From the NCBI GenBank assembly GCA_914767715.1, contig OU612066.1, positions 18,266,283 to 18,326,282 on the forward strand: a DNA stretch of 60,000 bases, given 5' to 3'. Positions 11,493 through 24,900 of the stretch are shown here, in pieces. The notes beneath the pieces are model-generated. The model searched no databases. It was given only the letters and a program-made list of their open reading frames with translations, and was not told where the DNA came from. The stretch is from Membranipora membranacea. Taxonomy: Eukaryota > Bryozoa > Gymnolaemata > Cheilostomatida > Membraniporidae. Every line of letters starts with the position of its first letter. Within the stretch, counting starts at the first letter, position 1. The position numbers were made by a program, and so were the translations under genes.

Positions 11493-14400
11493 ATGTCTAA
11501 TATAATGATGGAGGCAAGTCAAGAGGCCCCAAGAATCTCAGATATCATGCCTAGAAGTGAGAAGAAATCACAGAATACATATTTTGGCAGGGTAGGTTTG
11601 TTTTTGACTGACTTGTTTGTGACTTTCACTTTGTTTGAGCAGGGAGAATGGAGAAATTCCATTGAGAAATGTATGTATGTACTCCCTTTCCTGGAAAGAA
11701 GGTTCATTGACTTGAGGATCAACTCACTATCCAAATTTCAACTATCATACTGCCATCCCTATCCCTCCCTCGGGCAGATCATTATTAGTGCTGCGGATAA
11801 TTGCCTGTGCACAGGTCTACTCCAAAACCTGGTTTTAGAGTAGACCTGTGTGCCTGTACTGTGACAGCCTCAGTGTGTGATGTACGCAGAACAAGACTCT
11901 GATGGACTGCGCAAACAGTTCAGGTAGACTATAGATAGTACAAACATTAGCCAAATTAAGGTCTAGATCCACCCATGCAGACAGTGAATTCTGTTCCTGA
12001 TCCGTCCTACTACAACGGCTCAAGAATACTTCATTATTTACAAATGATAGTTTCAAGAATTTTTCTCTTGCTTTATTTCCAGGTGAAGAGTTGTTCACGG
12101 CTTCTACCTATAGAGGTTGCATTTCTAGTTGTGGCGTTGCTCGACATAGTTGGCGTCATCACATTTACTTTGATATCACTAATATCTCTGGTTACTGATC
12201 ACCCTATGGCTAAAGCTGACACAGACTTTACATTCGCTATCATCATACTAATTAACACAGGTAATCTTAACCTTATTTTACTAGCAGCGTGACAATGCTA
12301 TTATTTTACTCCTTGCTCTGGTGCTCAAAACTTGAAGGTACATTCTTTGTTCTTGACGATGGCTTGGGGCTCAGCAGGTTTAGTTTTCAGTCAGAAGTGT
12401 TTGCTCGTAAATTAAAACGATTTCATGGTATGGTTGATTAAATGGCCGATTGCAATCAGATGATTTATCACACACTTCATCCCGAAGCATGGGCGGCGAG
12501 TAACAGCTGGTTGAACTGACAAGTGGCAGTTGCAGATTCTCTGCTCAGCGACTGTATCGAAAGCTTTATTTCAGAAACAGGCCCTTCTTTTAAACCTTAA
12601 TCGCCACAAGGTTCTTTTGTATGACTGTTGGCTATTATGAAACCGACATGTATTATTTTAAACACATCAATGGATGAATTTGATATGATTTTCTTTTGCA
12701 GCTTTCTGCGCCGTCTATTTGTTCAGTGGTTTGTTCCGTGAGAAGATGTTTGATATGGTGATGTTGATTGGATCACTCGGGATAATCCTCATCTACTGCA
12801 TTGCCGATATGGCGATAACACTAAATCATGGCATGCGGTTTTCACCTGTCAAGATAGTAAGTTGAACATAGAATTTAATCTATACAAACCATGGTATTTG
12901 ATTCTTTTTTGCCAATTACCTGTATCAAACTCAAAGGTATGGTGAATTTGTGAAAGGAAATTGGATTGACTAGCTGAAAGTGTTGCCCAAGTACCCAAAC
13001 TTGCACGGGGCAAAGCAGCGCTATCAAATCAGCCCAACTATACCTTTGCTAAGATACCACTTATTTGTTGCTGACTTTGAAAGACCGGGTTAAATAAGCT
13101 GACTACGATTAAGTTGTTTGCTCTCATATATAAGGCCTACTTCTTATGTTAGCATGAATTAATTTAAATTATGATTAGGAATTTATATACATAGTTGAAG
13201 CACACATTTAAGAAAAGTAATTTGCTCACACTGATGTTCCCACATAGCAATAACGGAAGCAACAAAAAATGAGTAGACATCCTTTATTGATGTCTTCGAA
13301 GATGGAACATATAGCCATATCGATGAGTATCCCACAATGCAGTTTTATGGAATTCCCATTCGGATCAGATGATCACGCACCTACAGGACATGCTTGAGTC
13401 AAATACAGCCTCATCCCAATCTATTCGAAATTTTCCATGGTTAGATCATATTTACTTTGCCTGCCAATACCAAAATGTGAAACACAGTCTTTCCTGTATA
13501 AAAGAAACTTGGGCCCTCGCAGTTTTTGCAAAATTCACTTCAGTCAACAACTTGATAATTTTAATTTTCACTCATGTCAAACATACCAAACTGTCACAGA
13601 TATTAGATACAATGTCATGTCATGTCAGTAACTGTTGTAACCTTCAAATTGGCCAGTAGTTGTTATCAGGAAATAATGTTAACAGATTGATAAACAACAT
13701 GATCAGTATTGCCAAATTCATACCATCCCTATACTTATGAGCTCAATGACTGTGATAGCGATTCACAATAACATGATATCCATTATCTCATGTGACTCTG
13801 ATTTACAGCTTTTATCTGATTAATATAACTGTATTTGGGTGTTTCTTTTTTGATGAACTTGCAGTGAACGAAATTGGCTACTTTATCAGCCATATCCCGT
13901 GTGGTTGATAATGAAATGCCACTTGCAGCAACCCCGGTAGAGTTTGAGTATGAATGCCATTGCATTTAAAGGCCCTGGATGACTTGAAAAGTAAAATTTG
14001 AATGTAGTAAAAACTTGGTTTAAATTTTCAATTTGCTGAATTATATGTTAAAAAGTTATGCTACGGGTGATTCAATATTAAAGAAAAAGTTTTGAAATGG
14101 TGAAATTCAAATGCAGAGTCTTATGCCTGTTGAGTATGCGGCCTGTCGGGTATGCTGTATGTCGATATTACAAATACATACTTGATTTGATATGTTGTTG
14201 AAGTTCATAATTGACTGACTTTATAAAGTAAAAAATACAAAACTTAGGACTTGAAAGACTGTTTAAAAAAAAAAATGGTTAAAATCGCAATGGTCAGGTA
14301 ACTAATAACTCTATATATTATAATTACAGGCACGATTGGCTCTAGTTGGAGTGGGGACGGCTATCACCATACCACTTGCTGTGATGGTTTTGCGTAATTT

Positions 14401-17400
14401 TGGATTCTTAGTGTTTAACATTGCTGGCGCCACAGAACTTCTTCAGAGTAAGTAGGCATTCAACATTATCTGTCCTTTAAAAAGATAGGGAGGTTCAGCA
14501 TTGGTTGACTTGAGTGATGATTGCATTTCAGGCTTTCATGTTTGCATGTAGCAATATGGGCATGTGGATGATTCAAAGGCTAGGGTATCATACCTAGCAT
14601 TGCAAATTACCAGAGGTAAACCAATAAATCCGGGTGGTTATGGTATACCTGTCAGCGCTGATGTCTCAGTTAATCCTATCAAATTTAAACCCAACCACTT
14701 TAGTGTGGTCCGATGAGGCTTGCTTGTTCTGAGGTACAAAATGTGTCCCCCAAATGTCACACACCTGACATGACGACTCTCATTGTAATGTCCAAGTACG
14801 ACCGTATGCTATACAGTTAATCTTATCGAATTAAAAACCCAGCCACTAAAGTTTAGTCAGTGGCGCATGAGGCTTGTTTCTTATGAGGAGCAAAATGTGA
14901 CCCCTAAAAATCAATCATGTCATGACTAACATTGTAATTTCCAAGTCTAAGCAGAGAGTTTGGGCCTAGTCTTATCAGTCATAAGTCATATGCTATATTT
15001 ATAAGTCAACTGCACTATTAGAAGTCGTTTGCTCTTGTTTACTTTTAGCTCTGTATAAAAGGTTGGCGTTCTTTACCAGTATTCTCACCCTGGATATTCA
15101 GCTATCTATAGGCATTGTGGTACTTGTACTGCAGCAGGGAGCTGATGTAGACAAAGGGGAGACTATCACCCTGTGTGTGGGTATGGCAGCTGTACTACTG
15201 TGGGCTGTTCTAGGATTCGCAATGGTGAGTAGGACAGAAAAGAAACTATATATATATAAAAAAAAATTTAACGGATTTTGAATTTGGTGTTTTTTTTTGA
15301 GTTTTTCATTTCAACAATGCCACTATACAAGGGGAGCTAATTTCACTAGTATTTGATACTTTTGCACCAATACATCGATATTAACACTGTCTCTAGGGTA
15401 TATATTATACAGTCTTGATGATGTTAAGATTTTCCCAGTAAAACTGTCAAAAACAGTGAAATACACTGCATACAGTGCCTATCGCTTCAATATCCACCCT
15501 GCCCTTTTATGTTTTTACAGAGCCGCATCGAGAATAAAATTGGAATTATCATATTCGAAGTGGTCGGTGTCGTAGCATATGGATATATCGGCTGGAAGTC
15601 GTACATTATCAACAAGCACTCATGTACTCCTCAGGCTCCTATGATATCCACTTCGTCTACTCCTCCTCCTACTACATCTCCACATCCATTACTTGGCTCC
15701 AGTACTCCAGGAGGATCAACTACAGAGTTCTATTGTTACACGGATAAATTGAAGTTTGCAACAATCGGCGCTGGTATGTATAGAGGTTGATTATAGATAA
15801 TTTATTACCAAGACATCTGGGGTTACTCCCCTTACCTGGTTTTTTGATGAGTGATGCAACATTAAATGCAAACAAGACCTACCCAGAGTGGCTAATTATA
15901 AATACCATACCCTCGTTGTAGATCTATCTATCTGTTCATTATTTATCAAAACAAACAAACATATAATATAATAATACATATAATAATATAAATATAATGA
16001 ATTGAGCTGACTGATCCAGATATTCTATTTGTTTTGTAGAGGTGTTATACTGTATCGTTCACGCTATAGTTCTGGTTACTGGAATATTTATACTGCTCGG
16101 TTTTGGTAAAGGACTCAAAGAGAAACGTAAGTACAAGTGTACCAGAAAGCCCTTATAGGTTATTGATATTAATCAAAAAATAAGCTGATAGGATAGGATA
16201 AGATAATTTATTCTGGCTCTGCCAAGTGGTTGAGAAATAAAAGCGTCTGTTGAGCTCATAATAAAAATATTAAGATACTGTATAATATAAAAATGTTGCA
16301 GTGTTGATTTTTCGGAACCTAAAATGTGCTCAATTGACAAGAAATGTCCTAAAGGGCAACCAGGGTTTCAAGTAACTTCTCATTGATTGATAGCAGCTTG
16401 CACCTTCTGCATAGGGAAAAAGACAAAATCTAATTCCGGATGATTATTCAGCCAGAATTCTTGTGAAACATTTCATCCATCAGGTACTCAAACTCAGCTA
16501 AAATAGAATACCACAGAGCAGTTTCCTGTTCCTGTTATTATTTAGCCTTTGCTCTATCATTATTACAGCAATGTATTGGAATCTCCCCTAAACTGAAGTG
16601 TTACCCAACTTAGAGTCAGCAACTAACATCGAGTTTTGCACCGCGTAATGCACAAAGCTTATGCTGCCTAGCACATTCTTTACTGCCCATTTATGCATTG
16701 CTGCGAAACTTTGATTGACCGATATTCTCTTAAAGGGCAACCAAGGTTTTGCAGCAATGCATTAATGGGTAGCAAATAATGTGCTGGGCAGCATCAGCTT
16801 TGTGCATTACGCGATGCAAAACTCAAAGTAGTTGCTGACTCTAAGCTGGGTAACACTTCAGTTTAGGGGAGGTTCCAAGACTATGCTGTAATAATTATAG
16901 AGCACAGGCTAAATAATAACAGGAACAGGAAACTGCTATGTGGTATTCTCTTTTAGCTGAGTTTGAGTACCTGATGCAAGAAATGTTTCACAAGAATTCT
17001 GGCTGAATAATCATCCGAATTATATTTTGTCTTTTTCCCCATGCAGAAGGTGCAATCTGCTATTAATCAATGGAAATCAATGAAAAGTTGTTTGAAACCT
17101 TGGTTGCCCTTTAAAGTGAGAGTACACAATGAAAAACAATATTTGCTCATAAGATAGATTGTATTTATACCTGTTCAGGTCTTTGCTTAAATGTGAAGTA
17201 ATATGTTAAGTATGAAAAATGAAAAAATGTTTTTGTGAAGTAAATAATCGACTCCGATGCATCACTGTTAGGTAAAGAAAGAACTCGCAATTGACTGCCC
17301 ACAATATGCTGCCCCTTTGGACTTGGATCAATGCTTGTAACTCTGATCAGTCAACTGAAGTTATGAAGTGTCATATATAAATATAATATATGTATATGAC

Positions 17401-17504
17401 ATTACACATTATAATCAGTTATATCTAAGTTTCTTTGCGCTGTTACAGTAAAAGACAAGGACAGGGGAGTCATAGAGAGGATAGTAGATCATGTGGATAC
17501 TTAA
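11493..17504 (+). CDS. Unrecognised polytopic membrane protein, about 8 TM segments
   Basis: Eight exons join in phase: 11493-11591, 12083-12260, 12702-12856, 14330-14447, 15049-15224, 15521-15773, 16040-16126, 17449-17504, giving 373 residues. All junctions carry GT and AG. The first exon (MSNIMMEASQ...) is the least certain; it is chosen because it ends in phase 0 at AGG|GTAGGT and supplies a basic cytosolic leader before the first helix. Hydrophobic segments lie at roughly 40-69, 82-104, 110-134, 146-180 (perhaps two), 189-212, 222-241, 249-272 and 330-350. Between the last two is a Ser/Thr/Pro-rich loop of about 55 residues with two cysteines, probably extracellular. The C-terminus is short and charged (KDKDRGVIERIVDHVDT). 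I recognise no receptor, transporter or channel signature, so no function is given. Gene context does not help. Confidence 0.7.
11803..11860. repeat. Short hairpin in intron 1 of the 8-TM gene
   Basis: CACAGGTCTACTC at the left pairs with GAGTAGACCTGTG at the right across a loop of about 15 bases. It lies between the first two proposed exons. Confidence 0.7.
14664..14952 (+). repeat. Diverged tandem duplication of about 148 bp in an intron
   Basis: Two units share the order of blocks: CAGTTAATC, AACCCA-CCACT, GATGAGGCTTG or CATGAGGCTTG, CAAAATGTG, CATGAC, and CATTGTAAT-TCCAAGT. The first is at about 14664-14811, the second at 14812-14952. Many substitutions separate them, so it is an old duplication. 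It sits in the intron before the exon at 15049. Confidence 0.65.
16350..17113. mobile_element. Foldback element (about 355-bp inverted arms) in an intron
   Basis: The left arm (about 16350-16704) is the imperfect reverse complement of the right arm (about 16751-17113). Matching blocks include TAAAGGGCAACCA at the outer ends, GAATTCTTGTGAAACATTTC, TTTCCTGTTCCTGTTATTA, TAAACTGAAGTGTTACCCA and TGCATTGCTGC beside the loop. The loop of about 46 bases contains a third copy of the terminal motif TTAAAGGGCAACCAAGG. No protein is encoded. This is the shape of a foldback or MITE-like DNA element inserted in the last intron of the 8-TM gene; transcribed RNA would form a very long hairpin. Confidence 0.85.
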
Positions 17505-18938
17505 ATGCCGGCTATAGTACCATCAACTGTTGAAAGTATGACAGACGGGTAGAGACTTTGCATACTGGTCTCCGGATGGACTTTGATTTGTAAATACACA
17601 TTTTTTTATAGAAATTGCTAGTCATTCAGTGATCCAATGCGTTGTTTTTTTTTACTATCACCTTGATTCATTTCATTTTTTTCACCATTACTCATTGATG
17701 ATGCAGCACATAGAATCAGGATTGTCGCTTGTCACTTAAGAGCTATTAAATCTTGTTCCTCAGTATTTAATTCTAAAGTATGTTTTAAAGCATCAAATAT
17801 TTTGAAAGCTCTCACTTTTGCACATTTTTCGCAAATCTAAGAGAAAGGCATCATCCGTCATTTAATCCTGCATACATAAGTATTTTTATACTGCAAGCAT
17901 AATTTTATAGATTCGTATTTCCTGCTAGATGGCGAGCTGTCATGAATTCACTTAGAGCACGCATTATGCTATGTTTTCCCAATGATCGAGCTTTAATTTG
18001 TGCAGTCCTAGTCATATCAGAGACAGTTCATAATTATTACTTACATAATTTAGCAATCATCATAGAAAGTATAGATGGATGCCAAAAATGTCCAGGTTTC
18101 TTAGTCCGCTCTTTTTTGACTTTTGCTTTTTTATGATTAAAAAGTCATTGCATTTACAATAAAACGTTACCATAATCAGCAATTATTGTTATATCTTAAT
18201 CTATGTTATTTGATAATTATTCTCTCTTGTAGGAGAACAACAACTGATGATTATTTCTCCCTGAATAATAATAATCTTAGTGGTAAATCGTCATATTACT
18301 CGTTCTCAACATATGTCGGGAGGCCTACTAAAACAATGCAAGTAGTGTTAAAGAGGCGTCATAGCTAATCAACACCGTAAATAGTATCATCTGTTGGCAT
18401 GTTATAAAATATTTTAGATGTAATATGGAATATATAATTTTTCATCTAACAGCATAAAATTTGAGTGAAAATCGTAACAAAATAATCCGATCATTATTTT
18501 TGGCAGTAACATTAAAAGATTTGACCCTATGTTTTGATGCCCTGTTCAAATGTGTAAATAAGACAACAATAACAGAAAGTGAAGGATGGAAGACAAAAAA
18601 CTGTGGTGTTTAGAGCTGCTCGGCACACATTTAAGAGGAAGAACACCTTCATAAAGTTGTCAAAGCAAACCTGATTTTCTGACCAGGCAAGTCAGGTGAA
18701 CATCTAACTATAAAAAAGAACATTGTCTGACTAGTTTAATGTGGCTATGACATCACAAATAATTTGCGACTTCAGACAAGCCACAGCCATTCATAATAAC
18801 CTGTGGCTGATTAAAAGGACAGTTATTTCTCACAGTCGGCTGTGCCATATTGCCTTTGATCACAAGCCAAGTCTCGAAAAGTGAAGTTCCGCCCACTCTC
18901 TAGCCCTAACCAAAGAGACAACAGGAACCTCCCTGAGT
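17505..18938. other. Convergent 3' regions of the 8-TM gene and TAF1B
   Basis: The two genes point at each other across this 1.4 kb. I see only AT-rich sequence expected of 3' UTRs and spacer, with no convincing coding potential. Confidence 0.5.
18158..18163 (+). terminator. Candidate polyadenylation signal of the 8-TM gene
   Basis: AATAAA is found about 650 bases after the TAA at 17504. Other A-rich stretches occur, so the site is tentative. Confidence 0.3.
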
Positions 18939-21900
18939 CTACCCAATAGCTATCTGGTCTAAATCGAACGAAGCTTGTTTATTCTGCTCTTTGTCTGACA
19001 GAAAGTATTTTCGCTGTGATGATGTTGGTGGCACAGTAAGCGAGTGCTGATGGCAGACATAAGCCTCTTCTATCACAGCATAGACCTCCAAGAGTTCTTC
19101 ATCAGAGCAAGATATATGGTCAGCACAAATCTGCAAGCAAAGACAAGTTCATAGGGGTGTCTTTCAATAGAGAGGAGCAAAACTTCTGGTACCGTTCCTA
19201 TAGAGCCACTGATTTATAATACATATTATAATACATATTATAATACATATTATAATACATATTATAATACATATTATAAATCAGTGTATAGAGCTATAGA
19301 GTATACAGTAACTTTATGCTGTATCCTCACTATTTTATTCAATCAACTAGCCTATTCATTGAAGCCCCAGTAACCTTGGTTTCTATTCATTCAAAAAAGA
19401 TACGACTGCCCCTCAGGAGTAAATATTAGCTACAATCCACTCAATCTAGTTTTGAGGTGATGTAATAAAATATAGCGATAATTTTCACTAACTTAGATTA
19501 CAGCTTTACAATGAAATGTTAGCTAGCCATTCATTTCAATTATTCTAGCATGTGCGTAAAGGTGAACATTTCCATCTGTCGATGTATCACTCCTCTGATT
19601 ATTTTGCTGGACTACCCAACCCAAATACCAATGTATGTTATATTCAGGCAGTTACTTATGATAAAGCTATGTCAGATTTGCATGATAAAAAAATTCAATG
19701 CTCTACTTGGCATGAATTATTGATGGTGGAAAGATTGCCTCCATTAAGGGAAGTCAACTGTCATTCCCTGTATTGCATTTTATCATACAAATCTGACATA
19801 ACTTTATCATAAGTAACTGCCTGACTATAACATGCATTGGTTTTGGGTGGTTTCTAATGATTACCTGGAATAGTAGTTTCAGAGGTGTATTGTTTTCTGT
19901 TTGTTCATCTGAGAGAGTACAGTACAGGCTATCTGATCTAAGAGCATTACAAACCTTCTCTGCAGAATCCCCGTCCAGATACTACAAAAAAATACACATC
20001 GTTGATGAGTATTACCAGGATTGAATGGTTTGAACCATAGCCAAGTCTATGGTTAGAAATTTCTGGAAAATCGAGGAAAGTTTGAGGATGTGACCGTCAC
20101 ATCCCATATTATACATTGGGCTCTCTAGGTATGTTAGAATATTTCACAGCACACCTGACTACATATGCGGCTTCGCCCTCTAGCTCTTAAGATAGCGGTG
20201 GATAATGAAATGCTACCAGCTACCGGCTTCCCCACATTATGCACAAGCTAAATCAAACCTATGGCCATGCTATTAACCTGATGACAGATGACTTATATTC
20301 TGTTCCATTCAGAGGATGTCAAGGCATAGGTATAATCAGTCTGTAGTGAATGATCACATCATTCGTTTCAGTCAGTTGACTAGTAATATCTCTGTCCAAT
20401 ACAGACAAATCACAAGAACCTCACCAAAACCGTCTAAGACTTAGCTATTTATTCCGGCAGACAACAAAATTGACATATATTTTCATACCTGCTCAACATG
20501 TTCCTGCACTGTATCTCCATTGTAACCAGAGATGAGTTTATGCCTCTTACAAAACTTCCTATGATTCATCACATACAATATTGAGTGATCCATGAATGAC
20601 TTTGCGCTGCTCATCGGTGATACAAAACTCTCTGGCATGGCTTGTGATTGATGAGTGGACTGTTGATTTTCATCTTGACGTTGTGTGCTGGTCGCGCCTG
20701 GCTGACTCCATTCAGTAATGGTTGATGGTGCAGTAGTTGCCTTGGTAAAAACTGTTGATGGCGCCTCACTGGCTGCACTTACGCTCTCTAGATCCCCCTG
20801 CAATGATAAAGAATTTTTTCGTTGTTCGATTCTAAACAATCCGAGCTGTTAAATTCTTATGTCACAGAGGTTTTTAGGAAGGTGGTGATGGCTAGACAAT
20901 AAACTTTATTTTCAGTGTTTTGATGCAGTTGACAGATGATACCGTTTCATGCTGTTCAGCTGCTGATGTACCTAAAGTAGTGCAAAATGAGTATGAACAA
21001 AGTTCTCCTAAAAAATCCACCACCCTAGATAAGCCATTCTGGATGCTCAGGAATAAAATCAGTCAATTGATGAGCAAAGCTTTTAATCGGGAACATTTCA
21101 TCTCAGACTTGCACTATTAACACAATATGACTTAAAGGAATTTAACTTTCCTCTACATTATTGGATTATCAATGTTACACTAACTTCATCATTTTCCTCT
21201 TGTTCGTCGGCGAGTCTTGTTTCATCGATCTTAGTCACCAACTCATCAGTGATATCCAGGAGCTGTTTCCTGTTTGTGTCAGTGTTGAGTTTAGTCTTAG
21301 ACTTAGCGCCACGCTCTGTATGGCGACTTAATGGGGCGGATATGTTGGAGAAATGTAGCAGTGCTGACTTTAAGCAGGCTAACCTCTGTGTGTCTCTAAA
21401 GAGTCATAATAAACAAATAAATTTAACTAGAAATGCCGCGATCATAGATGCCACAAAACTTCAGGGATATAAAGAGATGATGTGTAAATAAAATCTGGCA
21501 TCACCGACAATTGGCAATTTCCATCAAGAGTGCCATGTACAGAGGGGGGTACAAATCATTTTGTTGGTTGACTAAGTTATGGGGCGACGTGACAACTTTT
21601 CAATGGAATAGTTTAGTAGTAACAGGCCATTATACAAAAGTCCACCTGTTGTCAGCCATAATTAAACCGTATTTCAGGAACATTTCTTTCTCTTCAGGTC
21701 AAATTAGTAAATATAACCAATTATCATGGAAAAGAAGGAAAGTTGGGAATGACAAATAAAGCTCACAGGTTATCGTTTGGTAGATCTATGAGTTGATTTG
21801 AGATTCTCTGATACATCCATGACTGTATGTTGAAAAGCTGAGAAGCAGTGTCACCTAATTGCTGTTGAACGCCTTCTGCATATTGAGTCAATACTCTGAA

Positions 21901-24900
21901 TAAAATAAAGCATTAGCAACATTATCAAACACCAAAATCCAACATAACCTATTTGCAATGGTTAGAAAGAAAAAGGCAAAATCCCTGGTAGGTTTTCAGT
22001 GTTCAACATCATAATTACACAAATCTCAGTAAAAGAAAAATTTCCAACTGGAAGGGGGAGGGGGCGACTACAATTTGGATCAGTATGATATCTTATATTT
22101 ACGTTTCTAAGTTACTGTAGAATCCGAAAAGACTGCGCAGTACGATGATGATATAGCTCATAGCCACACCTTCATACATAGGACACCCCTTCCGTCGGGG
22201 ATGTTGGCAATTCGGTAAGAATCGTAGATATGGAGGCTTTGATCGAACCAGAAATATTACCAGCCCTCTTAGTTCTCCTGTGAAACGCGACAAAAGAAGT
22301 TATGTTATCAACAAATTTCAATCTCAATATCTATTATAGTAAAAAGCTAGATTTTATTCACAGAAGTTTGGTCTTTCAAACCATAACATCTCTTAGCTTG
22401 CATCACTACACTAAATTCTGCATACAGTGTAATCCTCTTAATTCAGAGTTTATAATTCTCCTTGGTCCCTTCAGCCAAATCTCGTCGATTCTAATTTCAC
22501 CTAATTCATAAAATGTTGTGGTCCCCAGAGGTTTGAATTAAGTGAACTGCACAGTATTTACTCAAAAAAGTCAAACATTGTCCTACGTCCTTTATTTCTA
22601 CTTCTAATAATTGCTACTTTAACAAATAATTCAGTTGGCAAAAAAACAATACCTTGATATATCTGCCAGGTTTATTAGAGGTCCTATTCAATAAACCCAA
22701 TATACCCTTAGGCAGAGAATAGATCTGAGAACTTACCGGGCAAATTTAATTCAGTGATGTATCTGTTACACAAAGCTTGGATATCCACAGCCGGAAAATC
22801 ACTGTCCGCGAAGTCCAAGTATCTGGCTAAGTTAGAGACGACGCGACGTATGTGTGAGTGGGCGGGCATTGTCTGTAATTGTGGAAAGAACCAACAATGA
22901 ATCATCAACTGTCTATGGTACCAACCCTCAACTATGTAATCCAACATGCAACACCAAACGAACGAATCAGATAGCCATGGGGAGGAAATAATAGGTAGGA
23001 GTTAGGCTTAGCTGTAGTTTCTTTTTTTGACACCGGACACAAAATACATGTCTGACTTCAGGTTGCAGTCAGGTATGACTTTTGGGTTCAAACAAAAAAT
23101 AACCCCTGAGGATCGCATACGATATAAGGTGAGCTAAAAGGATGCTATCAGACCTTACCAGATTAGTGAGGAGGTTGTGATCTTTACACATAAAGTGCAT
23201 ATCGTCAGGTAGATATCTGTCTGCATTAAAATAGAGAATACTCCCATCCTGAATCCATCTAACAATATAAAAAGAAAGATTGTAAGACATTGACAAATAA
23301 ATTTGCTTTTCTGCACTCTAACCATTGTCTTTTTGATCAGCCTGGCTTTGTTTCATTCATACATTAGCTGACTTGTATGTAATATTTTACTGATTATGCA
23401 CTTGATGGAGTAAAGTCTGTATTCGTCCTCACCATATTAAACACATAGCAATAAGTACAGAGACTTCGGATAGAGCAAAAAATCAAGTTGAAGTTTGCTG
23501 TCATCTTGGATTGTTTCCATTCTACTGGTAAGCTTCAGACGGCTCGAGGGGGAGCAACTCCAAAATGAAGACATATTGTGGCCCCAAATAGAAAAGAAAT
23601 ATTTCTCCATTTGCCTACCTTCTAAGATCACCGATAGTATAAGCCGGATTTGTGATAGCAATAGCCAGATACAAAAGCCCTAGTAGTGTGTTCATATTCA
23701 GTTTATTAGCTGCTGAGCTACTCACTCGTTCTGTGCCACCCTGAAAAAGGAATTAAGGAGATCTTCAGATAGTGTCGTTTGGATATCTTGAATCTAACAA
23801 TCAAAAAAATAGGCAAGTTGATCATTCTTCGTTGACTGCCCACGTCTTTACAGATGGTTGGTCTAACAAAGTGCGTGCATATAGTATTTGAGACAATAGG
23901 TATATTATCATATGATGAGGATTTTGTCCACCAACAAAATTGCAGTTAATTACACTTACGACTGTCAGAGGCTTCTGGAAGTCCACATTATCACCATCTG
24001 AGCCAACCTGCAGAGAGACATTCATATTATATCATGCCTTAGAAAAAAAGCCTTAATTCCTGAACACAGATATCGTGTGATTAGTGCTGGAGGTGTTTTG
24101 CCAACAAGCTAACCCTGCATTTCACAAACTATGGGCTTTGAAGGCCAAGTGTGTTATTGGAGCACAATAATGAAAACAATAACAATTTATGAACAGAAGC
24201 TGTAAATCATGAATCGTACTAGATAAGGTTGTAATATGTCCTACCTTTTTACGTTTCCTGCCACTGCCAGTTAGATGTTTCTGATGAGATTGTGTGACTC
24301 GACTGGCATCTCTGATCAAAATAAATACAGCTGATATATAAAAAATATAACATTGAACAGTAATAATTGAAAACAATAATTGAATTATGAGAAATATTCA
24401 TAAAGATGATTGTAGATGCATCACATGTTTAGCCTTGTCACGCCACCACAGAAAGGTATTTGCGTGTCAATGACAAGGCTATCTCATGTTGGGTTTGGCT
24501 CAAGTCATGATACAAGTTAGTCATGTTGCCTTGACACATTATTGTCGCTCAACATGCAGCAGCTTATTATGTGGAAAATTATGAATCAGAATGCGATCTA
24601 GTCAACCATAGACCCGAAGGTTACCAAAAGAAGGGAACTAAATCAGGTATGATAGACTGGGAAGTGGGATTCAGTCCAAGAATGTGAAGTTATCAACCAT
24701 TCTGCGCATGCTCAGCTCTGGGCATGAGCTGATCTCTGCAAAATTGAGTCTCGGAATTCCGAAGCCATCTGATTGGCTACCTGCTATGGTGGCACACTCC
24801 CAAATGCGTGCTTTCTTTATTTTAAAACAAGTTCAACGGATTTACTGTACCTGTCTTGAACTTTGTTTATTTTTAGATTGTAGTTTTTCTCCTTGGTAAA

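Noticed and set aside
11968-12082. In-frame upstream extension of the exon at 12083 (from an ATG at 11975)
   Set aside because: A long pyrimidine tract and AG end exactly at 12082, so this stretch is better read as intron; the exon at 11493-11591 fits in phase.
19552-19812. Plus-strand open frame of 86 codons
   Set aside because: It runs across both arms of the foldback element within a TAF1B intron and has no family resemblance.
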